Part shown: positions 27,786-37,106 of the stretch, piece by piece
Layout of the letters: each line of letters starts with the position of its first letter
Position numbering within the stretch: position 1 is the stretch's first letter
From: Bacteroidales bacterium
GTDB taxonomy: Bacteria; Bacteroidota; Bacteroidia; Bacteroidales; UBA12170
Assembly: GCA_016933745.1 (NCBI GenBank)
Contig: JAFGAK010000328.1
Span: 1 to 38,469, forward strand
Reading direction: 5' to 3'
DNA length: 38,469 bases
The notes under the pieces: generated by a model
The model's input: only the letters and a program-made list of their open reading frames with translations
Told to the model about the DNA's origin: nothing
Database searches by the model: none
Made by a program: the position numbers and the translations under genes

Positions 27786-28251
27786 CCTTCACTCCTTTCT
27801 TCAATTTGTATAAGGACCAGTTAAAATGAATCATGAAGAAAATTAGAATAGTAAACATGTTGATAATCATCACTGTAAAGAAAGCCATGTTATAAATAAA
27901 CATCAAAGCAAATATAAGTACCGCATAATTTAGATAAGTGGCTCTGACCAAAGACTACAATCGAATTCGAGTAATGAACTCATCTTCTTTCTTTTCCTTA
28001 GCAAAGACAATAAACGAAGCACTAACGATAATCAGAATACCAATAATTTCATTCAGTAAATTATTTTCAGTAATCGAAACAAAAGTAAGATCCTCTAGTA
28101 TTTCATCATTAAAAAAAGCGATTACCTTGCAATCCAAAAAGGCAGGTTCTAAATCAAAAATTAAATAGAGTATTCCAAAAATAAAGGAGGGAATAAAAAG
28201 GATCCAACCTATTTTCTTGAACGAATGAGGTAATAAATAATTTGTATTCAT
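27775..28251 (-). pseudogene. Small membrane protein interrupted by in-frame TAG at 27955-27957 (possible pseudogene or sequencing error)
   Basis: N-part MNTNYLLPHSFKKIGWILFIPS...DEFITRIRL, TAG, then 59 further open codons in the same frame (SLVRATYLNYAVLIFALMFIYNMAFFTVMIINMFTILIFFMIHFNWSLYKLKKGVKDEK) ending at a stop that overlaps the XRE start by 11 nt. Confidence 0.75.
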
Positions 28252-28443
28252 CTTTTTTCGATTTAAATTAAAACCCAAAATTAAAGTATTATTTTCATTA
28301 TGTCAACTATATTTTACATTTAATCTAACTTAGTTTACATTTTATAACTCAAAGCTTTTTCGAATCGCTATTGCTAATTCTCAAATTAAACGTACTTTTA
28401 TTTTCAGATACTCACCAGGTTATATTCAAAACAAGTGATAATA

Positions 28444-30978
28444 ATGAATTCCATATCCAAAATAAAAAAATCAGCTACCGCGATTATTATTCTTCTTATC
28501 ATCGCTTTTATTAGTTGTAAAACGGCTACAAACAACAACAAAACCTTGCTTTCGGTAGATGAAAACGGGGTGCTCCGATGGGAAAACAAAGAAGAAGTGC
28601 ATGGTTTTGGAGTCAATTATACTGTGCCATTTGCCCACGCATTTCGTTCTGCCAAAAAACTCGGAATTGACCCTAAAGCAGCCATAAAAAACGATGTTTA
28701 TCATTTTTCTCGTTTGGGATTTGATTTATTCAGAGTACACGTTTGGGATACTGAAATTAGCGATACGCTTGGGAATCTGCTTGATAATGAGCATCTAAAT
28801 ACTTTTGACTTTCTACTTTACGAACTCAAAAACAAAGGCATTCACGTGGTAATGACCCCAATCGCTTTTTGGGGAAATGGCTGGCCTGACCGAGATGAAG
28901 ATACCCCTGGATTCTCGCATAAATACGGACATGCTGATTGTTTAACAAATCCTGATGCAATCAAAGCGCAGCAAAACTATCTGCAACAAATTCTAAATCA
29001 CGTAAATCCATACACAGGTATTGCGTATAAAGACGAACCCACTATCCTTGCATTCGAAATTAGTAATGAACCACATCATTCAGGCGAAGCCTCTTTAGTT
29101 ACAGAATTTGTAAAAGGCATGGTTCAAGCCATGAAAGATACTGGACTCGAAAAACCAATCTTCTATAATATTAGTCACGGTGTTCATTTTATAAATGATT
29201 ATTTTGCTGCTGGAATTGATGGCGGTACTTTTCAGTGGTATCCAACCGGATTGGGTTATCAACATGAACTATCAGGCAATCTTCTTCCAAATGTAAATGA
29301 CTATACTATTCCTTTTGAACAGGAGATTAAAAAAGATCATGGTGCTAAAATTGTGTATGAATTTGATGCTGCAGATGTAGGAAAATCATATATCTACCCT
29401 GCTATTGCTCGAAGTTTTCGGAAAGCAGGAATTCAATTGGCAACGCATTTTGCTTATGATCCTACTTTTTTAGCTTACGCCAACACCGAATACAATACGC
29501 ATTATATGAACTTGGTTTATGCTCCGCAAAAAGCATTGAGCTTGATGATAAGCGCTGAAGTTTTTCATCAAATTCCCATATATCAAGATTTTGGTCTTTA
29601 TCCGAAAAACTTAGCGTTTGATAATTTTAAAATTGATTACGAAAATGATTTGGCAGAATATAATGCAACAGAAAAATTTATTTACACCAATACAACAAAC
29701 TCCATTCCAAAAGACGAAGCGAAGTTAAATCTGATTGCCGGTTTTGGGAATTCGAAACTAGTTCGCTACGATGGAGTTGGCGCCTATTTCCTAGATAAAA
29801 TTAAAGATGGAACTTGGCGTCTGGAAGTACTTCCGGATGCTATATGGGTTGATAATTTATTTGGAAGAAACAGTTTAGGAAAAACAGTTGCCGTCATAAA
29901 ATGGGAAACGCATTCAATGATCGTTCAGATCGAAAACTTGGGAAAAGAATTCGAGCTAATTCCAATTAATTCAGGAAATGATTTTAAGAGCAAAGTGAAA
30001 GATGGACAATTTGATATTCGTCCGGGCACTTATATTTTAAGCCGCTCTGATAGCATGAAGGATTGGTTGCCAAGCGATGCTTGGAAATATGGGAAATTGA
30101 ATGATTTTTACGCCCCAGAAACCACGGTGAATAAAGCCTGGATGCAGCACTTTCCGCTTGATGAAGTTTCTGCTAACCGAGACTTAAAGCTTATCGTTCA
30201 ATATGTTGCTCCAATTCAACCAAAAGAAATTCAGCTAGAAATATCCAATGGCAGTGCAAGCAAAACCTTGGTCATGGAACAAACGAATCCTTATCAGTAT
30301 TCAGCTAGTATTTCTGCCGATTTTTTAATTCCCGGAACTTTGGAGTATCATTTCCTTGTGGAACAAGAAAATAATTACAAATTAAGTGTTAAGAAAAGCA
30401 CAGATCGAATAGTCTTGTTTAGTGCTGAAAAAGATGGTGATTTACTCGTAAAACCTTGGCAAAAAGGCGTAAAATTCGGAAAAATAGAAAATGTCAATCC
30501 TGTTGAATATCAAATCAATGTAGAGAATCTTTTTGTTAAAGACAATGAAAATCTAAATGCGACGCCTATTTACGATTACAGTTTTAAGCATTTTGTTTTG
30601 AAGCAAATTGAAGGCAGAAAAAAAGATTTATTGCTAAAGAAACAACTTGTTGTTCAAGGATATGCGTTAAATCAAAAAGCTAACAAAATGCAAGTTGCTT
30701 TTGTTTTAAAGGATGGAAATGCATTCGGAAGTCTACTAACTATCGAGCCAAAATCAGGAGAATACTCAATCGATTTAAATAATTTGAAACCTGTTAAAAC
30801 GGTCACATTGCCTCGTCCCTACCCAAGCTTTTTGCCTTTTTATTTTGAACACAACTTAACTTCTCAATTTGATATCCAAAACATCGAAAGTATTCAATTT
30901 TCCTTCGGTTCAGGATTAACATCTGAAGAAATAATGGAGCCACAAGGAATCGCTTTGCAATCAATCTATCTTAAATAA
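28444..30978 (+). CDS. GH5-like (cellulase/mannanase superfamily) lipoprotein with C-terminal accessory domains
   Basis: Lipobox IIAFISCKTA; GVNYTVPFAHAF, FSRLGFDLFRVHVWD, ILAFEISNEPHHSG. Track start at 28435 is GTG; ATG at 28444. Confidence 0.8.
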   Translation: MNSISKIKKSATAIIILLIIAFISCKTATNNNKTLLSVDENGVLRWENKEEVHGFGVNYTVPFAHAFRSAKKLGIDPKAAIKNDVYHFSRLGFDLFRVHVWDTEISDTLGNLLDNEHLNTFDFLLYELKNKGIHVVMTPIAFWGNGWPDRDEDTPGFSHKYGHADCLTNPDAIKAQQNYLQQILNHVNPYTGIAYKDEPTILAFEISNEPHHSGEASLVTEFVKGMVQAMKDTGLEKPIFYNISHGVHFINDYFAAGIDGGTFQWYPTGLGYQHELSGNLLPNVNDYTIPFEQEIKKDHGAKIVYEFDAADVGKSYIYPAIARSFRKAGIQLATHFAYDPTFLAYANTEYNTHYMNLVYAPQKALSLMISAEVFHQIPIYQDFGLYPKNLAFDNFKIDYENDLAEYNATEKFIYTNTTNSIPKDEAKLNLIAGFGNSKLVRYDGVGAYFLDKIKDGTWRLEVLPDAIWVDNLFGRNSLGKTVAVIKWETHSMIVQIENLGKEFELIPINSGNDFKSKVKDGQFDIRPGTYILSRSDSMKDWLPSDAWKYGKLNDFYAPETTVNKAWMQHFPLDEVSANRDLKLIVQYVAPIQPKEIQLEISNGSASKTLVMEQTNPYQYSASISADFLIPGTLEYHFLVEQENNYKLSVKKSTDRIVLFSAEKDGDLLVKPWQKGVKFGKIENVNPVEYQINVENLFVKDNENLNATPIYDYSFKHFVLKQIEGRKKDLLLKKQLVVQGYALNQKANKMQVAFVLKDGNAFGSLLTIEPKSGEYSIDLNNLKPVKTVTLPRPYPSFLPFYFEHNLTSQFDIQNIESIQFSFGSGLTSEEIMEPQGIALQSIYLK

Positions 30979-30984
30979 CAGAAG

Positions 30985-31827
30985 ATGAACATTAAAATGA
31001 AATTCTATATTGGTGCATTTTACATGCTTTGTAGCCTTTTAGCAATCGGACAGACAACTAATCTAATGACCTACAATATTCGCTACGACAATAAAAACGA
31101 CAGCGTGAATAATTGGGAAGATCGAAAAACTGGACTCGTAAATCAGATTTTAAAATACGAGCCTGCTATACTAGGCACTCAAGAAGGATTAATTCACCAA
31201 ATCGAATTCATAAATTCCAATCTATCCAATTACAACTACCTTGGAGTGGGAAGAGATGACGGTAAAATCCGAGGCGAATTTTGCGCTATTTTTTACGACA
31301 GCACGCAATTTCATGTTCTTGAATCAGCCACTTTTTGGCTATCCGAAACTCCAGACAAAGCTTCGATTGGTTGGGATGCTGCTTTAGAGCGCATTTGTAC
31401 CTATGGTTTATTTCGGGATCAGGATTCGCACCAATTGATGTGGGTTTTCAATACACATTTCGATCACATGGGTGTTTTGGCAAGAGAAAAATCAGCGGAA
31501 CTTATTTTAGAAAAGATTCGAGAAATTAATACGCAAAATTATCCGCTCATTTTAATGGGAGATTTCAATTTAACTTCCAACGAAAAACCAATACAAAATA
31601 TTGAAAAACAGCTCGATAACGCGATGCTGATTTCTATTAATCAAGATCTTGGTCCCGTAGGAACATTCAACGATTTCACGCCAATTGCAAACGAAAAGAT
31701 TGATTACTTTTTTACAAAAAACGTAGAAGTAATTTCCCATCAACATCTAAATGATCTGCTAGCAAATGGAAAACAAATCTCAGATCATTTAGCAGTTCTT
31801 ATTACAATAAAAAGAGAAGTTAAATAA
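30985..31827 (+). CDS. Secreted endonuclease/exonuclease/phosphatase (EEP) family protein
   Basis: LMTYNIRYDNKND, ILGTQEGL, FNTHFDHMGVLAREKSAELIL, LMGDFNLTSNEKPI, ISDHLAV; N-terminal signal. Confidence 0.9.
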   Translation: MNIKMKFYIGAFYMLCSLLAIGQTTNLMTYNIRYDNKNDSVNNWEDRKTGLVNQILKYEPAILGTQEGLIHQIEFINSNLSNYNYLGVGRDDGKIRGEFCAIFYDSTQFHVLESATFWLSETPDKASIGWDAALERICTYGLFRDQDSHQLMWVFNTHFDHMGVLAREKSAELILEKIREINTQNYPLILMGDFNLTSNEKPIQNIEKQLDNAMLISINQDLGPVGTFNDFTPIANEKIDYFFTKNVEVISHQHLNDLLANGKQISDHLAVLITIKREVK

Positions 31828-31962
31828 TGTAAAAGAAACTCTAATTACTTCCAAATTTTGTTTCACATGCTTGGTCGGGAAAATAAAACAGAATCAAAAA
31901 AGATCCTTATTTTTGAACAATTGAAAACACAATAAGAACCAATAACTAATTAAAAAGGTCAA

Positions 31963-32481
31963 ATGAAAACCTTACTTATTCGTCGAGTATTCGAATCAGA
32001 ACTTCCACAATTGCAACAAATAAGTATCCAAACTTTTGAAGAAACTTTTCGAGATCATTGCTTAGCAAGCGATTTAGATCTATTTCTTAACGAAGCTTAT
32101 AACCAACCAAAACTTCTTGAAGAATTTCAAAACCCGGAAAGTGAATTTTTCTTTGCTACGATAAACAACCAAATTGTTGGTTATTTAAAAATCAATCGCA
32201 ATTTAGCACAAACCGAATTTCTACTTGAAAACGCCTTCGAATTGGAACGAATTTATTTGCTATCAGACTTTCAAGGACAAGGCATTGGTCAAGCTCTTTT
32301 TAATAAAGCACTAGATCTCGCTAATTCCGCAAAGAATAAATACATTTGGCTTGGTGTATGGGAAAACAATCATCGCGCAATTCAGTTTTACAAGAAGAAT
32401 GGTTTTGAAGTATTCGACCAGCATCTTTTTAAGGTTGGAAACGATCCTCAAACAGACCTTTTAATGAAGCGCCAATTATAA
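31963..32481 (+). CDS. GNAT family N-acetyltransferase
   Basis: ELERIYLLSDFQGQGIGQALFNKALDLA, WLGVWENNHRAIQFYKKNGFEVF. Confidence 0.93.
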   Translation: MKTLLIRRVFESELPQLQQISIQTFEETFRDHCLASDLDLFLNEAYNQPKLLEEFQNPESEFFFATINNQIVGYLKINRNLAQTEFLLENAFELERIYLLSDFQGQGIGQALFNKALDLANSAKNKYIWLGVWENNHRAIQFYKKNGFEVFDQHLFKVGNDPQTDLLMKRQL

Positions 32482-32687
32482 AACAAAATCAATCACCTAC
32501 TTATCCAATAAAAGGAAAGTCTACTTTTCCTGAACTCTTAATTTTCAAGAGCAAATAAATCGAAAAAATATATTTTTTCTAAAATATTTCAAAAAACTTT
32601 CTCTAACTTAGTGGCAAGTAAACACATAGGCACTCGATACCCAATTAATTAGTTTAAAGGAAAAAATTCTTATCTAAAAAAACAACC

Positions 32688-33122
32688 ATGGAAGTTTGGC
32701 ATATTTTAATTACGATTGGCATTGTTGCCTTTATTTTTGAAATTTTTACAGCAGGTTTCATTTCTGCCTCCGTTGGAATCGGGTTTATTTTTGCTGCTAT
32801 TGGTAACTACCTCGAATTGGAAGTAAAATGGCAAATTCTACTTTTTTCGCTTGGATTAATTCTTACCTACTTTCTTATTCGTCCAATTATGCAAAAAGTG
32901 GGTTATAACAAAGACTTAATTAAAACCAACCACGATGCATTGGTTGGAAAAACAGGAAGAGTTACACAGGAAATTAATACAAAAGAAAATACCGGAAGAG
33001 TGGCTATTGATGGTGATGATTGGAAAGCTGCCACCAAAAACAACGAAATTATTAGCATTGGAGCTACCGTTAAAGTAGTTGCATTGGAAAGCATTATATT
33101 AATTGTCGAACCTCTAAATTAA
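32688..33122 (+). CDS. NfeD family membrane protein
   Basis: N-terminal TM region, C-terminal OB-like LVGKTGRVTQEINTKENTGRVAIDGDDWKAATKNNEIISIGATVKVVALES; adjacent to SPFH gene. Confidence 0.88.
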   Translation: MEVWHILITIGIVAFIFEIFTAGFISASVGIGFIFAAIGNYLELEVKWQILLFSLGLILTYFLIRPIMQKVGYNKDLIKTNHDALVGKTGRVTQEINTKENTGRVAIDGDDWKAATKNNEIISIGATVKVVALESIILIVEPLN

Positions 33123-33127
33123 TCACC

Positions 33128-34108
33128 ATGGGACTAATTATTATTTCCGGGGCTATTGCCCTTTTTGTCTTAATCTTTGCTATTGCAGGATTTAAAATTG
33201 TACAACAATCCGAAGTTATGATTATTGAACGACTTGGGAAATACAGTCGTACGCTTACTTCCGGCATCAATATTATTTGGCCTGTTATTGATAAGCCCAG
33301 AGAAATTACATGGCGTTTTGTGATTGAAGGAATGGATGATCAAAAATACATTCGATTTAAGCAAAAATCAAAAATTGATATGCGTGAAACCGTGTATGAT
33401 TTTCCAAAGCAAAACGTAATCACCAAAGACAATGTAAATGTTCAAATCAACGCATTGCTTTATTTCCAGATCATGGATCCTGTAAAAGCAATGTATGAAA
33501 TCGAGAACCTTCCCGATGCGATAGAAAAACTTACGCAGACAACTTTGCGCAATGTAATTGGAGAATTGGAATTGGACGAATCTTTAAGCTCACGCGATAC
33601 AATCAATACTAAATTACGCTCAATTCTAGACGATGCCACTAACAAGTGGGGTGTAAAGGTAAATCGTGTGGAACTTCAAGATATCAATCCGCCTGAAGAT
33701 ATTAAGCAAGCGATGGAAAAACAAATGCGCGCAGAACGAGATCGCAGAGCCGTTGTTTTGGAAGCCGAAGGACAGAAAAAATCTAAAATATTGGAAGCGG
33801 AAGGTTTCAAAGAAAGTGAAATAAAGAAAGCTGAGGGCGACCGACAATCAGCCATTTTAAAAGCAGAAGGAATCGCGCAAGCACGCATCAACATTGCTGA
33901 AGCCGAAGCTGAAGCCATTCGTTTGGTCAGTCAGGCAATTACAACAAAAAATGGCGATCCGGTAAATTATTTAATCGCAACAAAATACATCGAAACATTA
34001 CGTGAAATGGTTAAAGGAGAAGATACCAAAACCGTATATATTCCTTTTGAAGCTACCGGAGTTTTGAGTTCTTTGGGTGGAATTAAAGAAATGCTAAACC
34101 AAAAATAG
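33128..34108 (+). CDS. SPFH/Band 7 (stomatin/slipin-like) protein
   Basis: FKIVQQSEVMIIERLGKYSRTLTSGINIIWPVID, NPPEDIKQAMEKQMRAERDRRAVVLEAEGQ; long Glu/Ala coiled-coil. Confidence 0.94.
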   Translation: MGLIIISGAIALFVLIFAIAGFKIVQQSEVMIIERLGKYSRTLTSGINIIWPVIDKPREITWRFVIEGMDDQKYIRFKQKSKIDMRETVYDFPKQNVITKDNVNVQINALLYFQIMDPVKAMYEIENLPDAIEKLTQTTLRNVIGELELDESLSSRDTINTKLRSILDDATNKWGVKVNRVELQDINPPEDIKQAMEKQMRAERDRRAVVLEAEGQKKSKILEAEGFKESEIKKAEGDRQSAILKAEGIAQARINIAEAEAEAIRLVSQAITTKNGDPVNYLIATKYIETLREMVKGEDTKTVYIPFEATGVLSSLGGIKEMLNQK

Positions 34109-34134
34109 ATTCAATTATAGAACATTCAATCATG

Positions 34135-34169
34135 CAAAAGAAGTCACATTTGACTTCTTTTGTTTTTTT
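34135..34169 (+). terminator. Intrinsic terminator after the nfeD-SPFH pair
   Basis: 12-bp perfect stem CAAAAGAAGTCA-CATT-TGACTTCTTTTG followed by TTTTTTT. Confidence 0.92.
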
Positions 34170-34240
34170 AGGCGTATTATATCGATGCTAAAATCAACGC
34201 TTTTTATTTAGATTCAACACTAAACTTGCCACATAAAGAA

Positions 34241-34248
34241 TATCTTTG
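34241..34248 (+). promoter_or_regulatory. Putative -7 box TATCTTTG
   Basis: Matches TAnnTTTG, 6 nt upstream of the ATG at 34255. No clear -33 element. Confidence 0.5.
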
Positions 34249-34254
34249 CAACGC

Positions 34255-35508
34255 ATGAATACATACGATGTAATAGTAGTTGGAGCTGGACCAGCCGGAC
34301 TTTTAGCTGCAGGGAGAGCCGCAGAATTAGGAGCAAAAGTATTGATCTTAGAAAAAATGCGTTTGCCTGGCAGAAAACTTTTAATTACAGGCAAAGGCCG
34401 ATGTAATATTACCAATGATAAACCCATTTCAGAATTCATTCCTCATGTTTTTCCAAATGGTCGGTTTTTGCGAACAGCATTTTCTTCTTTTTTTTCTGAG
34501 GATATCATCCAATTACTTCAAAGCTTTGGAGTTGAATCTATTTTGGAGCGAGGTGGAAGGTATTTTCCGGTAAGTAATAAATCCAAAGATGTTCTCGACG
34601 CCTTGTTACGTTGGAATGAAAAATTTGGAGTCGTAATTCAAACGGGCATGCGAGTAGAGAAGCTACTTACAGAGAACAATGAAATTCATGGACTTACGGC
34701 AAACGGACAGCCTTTTTATGCACCAAAAATAATTTTAGCAACTGGCGGAAAATCATACCCTGCAACAGGTTCTAATGGTGATGGATACGAATTAGCTAAA
34801 CGTGTTGGACATACCATCGAAACACCTATTCCCGCTTTAGTTCCCATAGAAACCAGAGGAAATTTAGCGCAAAGTTTGCAAGGTTTGAATTTGCGAAACG
34901 TGAAAGCCGTAGTTTGGGTAAACGGTAAAAAATTGGGCGAAGACTTTGGCGAAATGCTATTTACACACTTTGGACTCTCAGGTCCTATCATTTTAACTTT
35001 GAGTCGGATTGTTGTTGCTGAATTAAGAAAAGAAAACGAGGTCAAAATTACAGTTGACCTTAAACCTGCTCTCGATGAACAAAAATTGGATGCACGTTTG
35101 CTTCGCGATTTGAATGAACATGGAAAAAAGAAAATCGGGAATATCTTCCGATTTTGGTTACCCGCCTCAATGGTGCCTGTGTTCATTGACTATTTAGAAA
35201 TGGATCCTGAAAAAGAATGTCATCAAGTAGCAGCCAAAGAGCGAAAAATAATCAGACACCTTTTGAAGAATTTACCATTTGATGTTAGTCATCATCGTTC
35301 CTTTAAAGAAGCAATAATTACTGCAGGAGGTGTTGTAACGAGTGAAATCTCGCCTAAAACGATGGAATCTAAATTGATTAAAGGATTGTATTTTGCCGGA
35401 GAAATGATTGATTTAGATGCCGAAACTGGAGGCTACAATCTCCAAATAGCTTATTCAACAGGTTGGTTAGCGGGAAATTCTTGTTTAGAAAAAAAGGATG
35501 ATAGATAA
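34255..35508 (+). CDS. HI0933/BaiN-like NAD(P)/FAD-dependent oxidoreductase
   Basis: DVIVVGAGPAGLLAAGRAAELGAKVLILEKMRLPGRKLLITGKGRCNITN; LYFAGEMIDLDAETGGYNLQIAYSTGWLAG. Track start at 34246 is TTG; ATG at 34255. Confidence 0.92.
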   Translation: MNTYDVIVVGAGPAGLLAAGRAAELGAKVLILEKMRLPGRKLLITGKGRCNITNDKPISEFIPHVFPNGRFLRTAFSSFFSEDIIQLLQSFGVESILERGGRYFPVSNKSKDVLDALLRWNEKFGVVIQTGMRVEKLLTENNEIHGLTANGQPFYAPKIILATGGKSYPATGSNGDGYELAKRVGHTIETPIPALVPIETRGNLAQSLQGLNLRNVKAVVWVNGKKLGEDFGEMLFTHFGLSGPIILTLSRIVVAELRKENEVKITVDLKPALDEQKLDARLLRDLNEHGKKKIGNIFRFWLPASMVPVFIDYLEMDPEKECHQVAAKERKIIRHLLKNLPFDVSHHRSFKEAIITAGGVVTSEISPKTMESKLIKGLYFAGEMIDLDAETGGYNLQIAYSTGWLAGNSCLEKKDDR

Positions 35509-35693
35509 ATGCTTCCCTTTATTGGTTTATAAATCCATCAACCAAATTTTTCATCCAACTTGACTTTAGCTATTTCAGATATGTAACTTTGGTATTCACT
35601 GTTTATTATACTTCGGGGAGACATTTTATTTTGCGTTATTTTTGGGGGGAGATTAACTAAAATTAATCATTTATATAACTGAAATATAACAAG

Positions 35694-36359
35694 ATGAAAT
35701 ACAGATCGTTTTTTTTAAAATTAAGCTCAATCTTTCTTATTAGCCTTATTTTTAATACTTGTACAAAAAAAAAAGAATCTAATCCAATTGAATTTATGAA
35801 AGGCGAGTGGGTATTGGAGGAGATGGAAATAACCGTTTTTCATAGTTACGACTTCTACGCTTCAAGCAGATCGTCAAAGAGCTACAAATACAAAAACGAC
35901 AGTATTTATTATACAAGTTCATATAGAACTGGTTATGATCCTAATGATATCGATTACATCTATAATGATTCCTCCTCAAAAATTGCTTTTCATCTAGAGC
36001 TGAATATAAAAGACGCTGCACTTTTCCGTATCAAAAAGAATAATATTAATCTTAATTTAGAAGTAGACTCCAGTTTTACATGCCCCATTGAATTTGGGGA
36101 ATTTGACATTGTAGATGATTATTATATTCGAAACCAATTATCAAAAACTTTTTCAATCCGAATTCATTTAAGTGATATTGGGTGTATGATTATAGGAGAT
36201 CAACCACCAATTAGCCCTGGATATGAGCATATCAAAAACTTATATATTGACGAACCCCAAGATTTAAATCAGTTAATTCTTGAATACGAATATAAATTTG
36301 TTGGTGGTGATGCATACGACCATAGCCAACATTATTATACTTTTAAACGTAAAGAATAA
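35694..36359 (+). CDS. Hypothetical lipoprotein
   Basis: Signal with lipobox IFLISLIFNTCTKKK; lipocalin-like 'FMKGEWVLEEMEI'. Confidence 0.65.
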   Translation: MKYRSFFLKLSSIFLISLIFNTCTKKKESNPIEFMKGEWVLEEMEITVFHSYDFYASSRSSKSYKYKNDSIYYTSSYRTGYDPNDIDYIYNDSSSKIAFHLELNIKDAALFRIKKNNINLNLEVDSSFTCPIEFGEFDIVDDYYIRNQLSKTFSIRIHLSDIGCMIIGDQPPISPGYEHIKNLYIDEPQDLNQLILEYEYKFVGGDAYDHSQHYYTFKRKE

Positions 36360-36576
36360 TAGTATTTACTAATCCAAAATAAAAATTCTATTCAATTTTT
36401 CTATTGATACCATCTTTTAAGAAAGAAAAGCGTGTATTAGCGCAATCTCACAAGGATGCTGTACTTCGAAGGATTATTCAAAAGCAATCGCATAATTTGT
36501 ACTCTGTAGTGTAAATAAATTTTTAAACAAAAGAGCAATAATTTCTTAGAAATAAGAGATCCATTAAAGCCTAATT

Positions 36577-36975
36577 TTAAATAAAATTAGCAACCTTTTC
36601 GGTCATCAGATATTTCTTAAAATCGTTGGTGAGTTTATGAATAACTCCTCCCATAATGCATTTATCAAATGGACAAATTGGACGATCCAGCGGACAATGT
36701 TCCAACTCAATTGGTCCTTCAACAGCAAAATAAATGTCGTACAAACTTATGTCTGAAGCTGATTTCTTAAGAACAAAACCACCAGCAGGACCTCTAGTAG
36801 AACTTACAAGATTGCTTTTAACCAAACGTTGCATTACTTTGGCCAAATGATTTTTGCTAGAAGCAGTCGCTTCTGCAATTTTATTCACGTTCACTAACTT
36901 ATCCGTGCTAGCAATCAATACAATTGCATGAATTGCTAAGGAGGCAGCTTCTGAAAGTGTTACAACTTTGGCCAT
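36577..36975 (-). CDS. Rrf2-family transcriptional regulator with three-cysteine motif
   Basis: ASLAIHAIVLIAS, VNKIAEATASSKNHLAKVMQRLVKSNLVSSTRGPAGGFVL, EHCPLDRPICPFDKCIMGG. Confidence 0.93.
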   Translation of the reverse strand: MAKVVTLSEAASLAIHAIVLIASTDKLVNVNKIAEATASSKNHLAKVMQRLVKSNLVSSTRGPAGGFVLKKSASDISLYDIYFAVEGPIELEHCPLDRPICPFDKCIMGGVIHKLTNDFKKYLMTEKVANFI

Positions 36976-37062
36976 TTAAAAATTTTTAGTCAACAAAAGT
37001 ACTAAACAATTAAGCAATTCATATCTGAATTACTAATTTAGAATAATTTTAAAGAGAGAGGG

Positions 37063-37099
37063 AAAAAAGAGAGTAACTTATTTGTTTTAAGTTACTCTC
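37063..37099 (-). terminator. Intrinsic terminator downstream of aconitase
   Basis: GAGAGTAACTTA-TTTGTTT-TAAGTTACTCTC perfect 12-bp stem, T-tract on the minus strand. Confidence 0.9.
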
Positions 37100-37106
37100 C
37101 GATAAT

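Noticed and set aside
33626-33918. Two minus ORFs (73, 80 aa) in the SPFH gene
   Set aside because: Antisense shadows of the repetitive coiled-coil region.
34716-35186. 156-aa minus ORF
   Set aside because: Antisense to the BaiN-like gene, no independent support.
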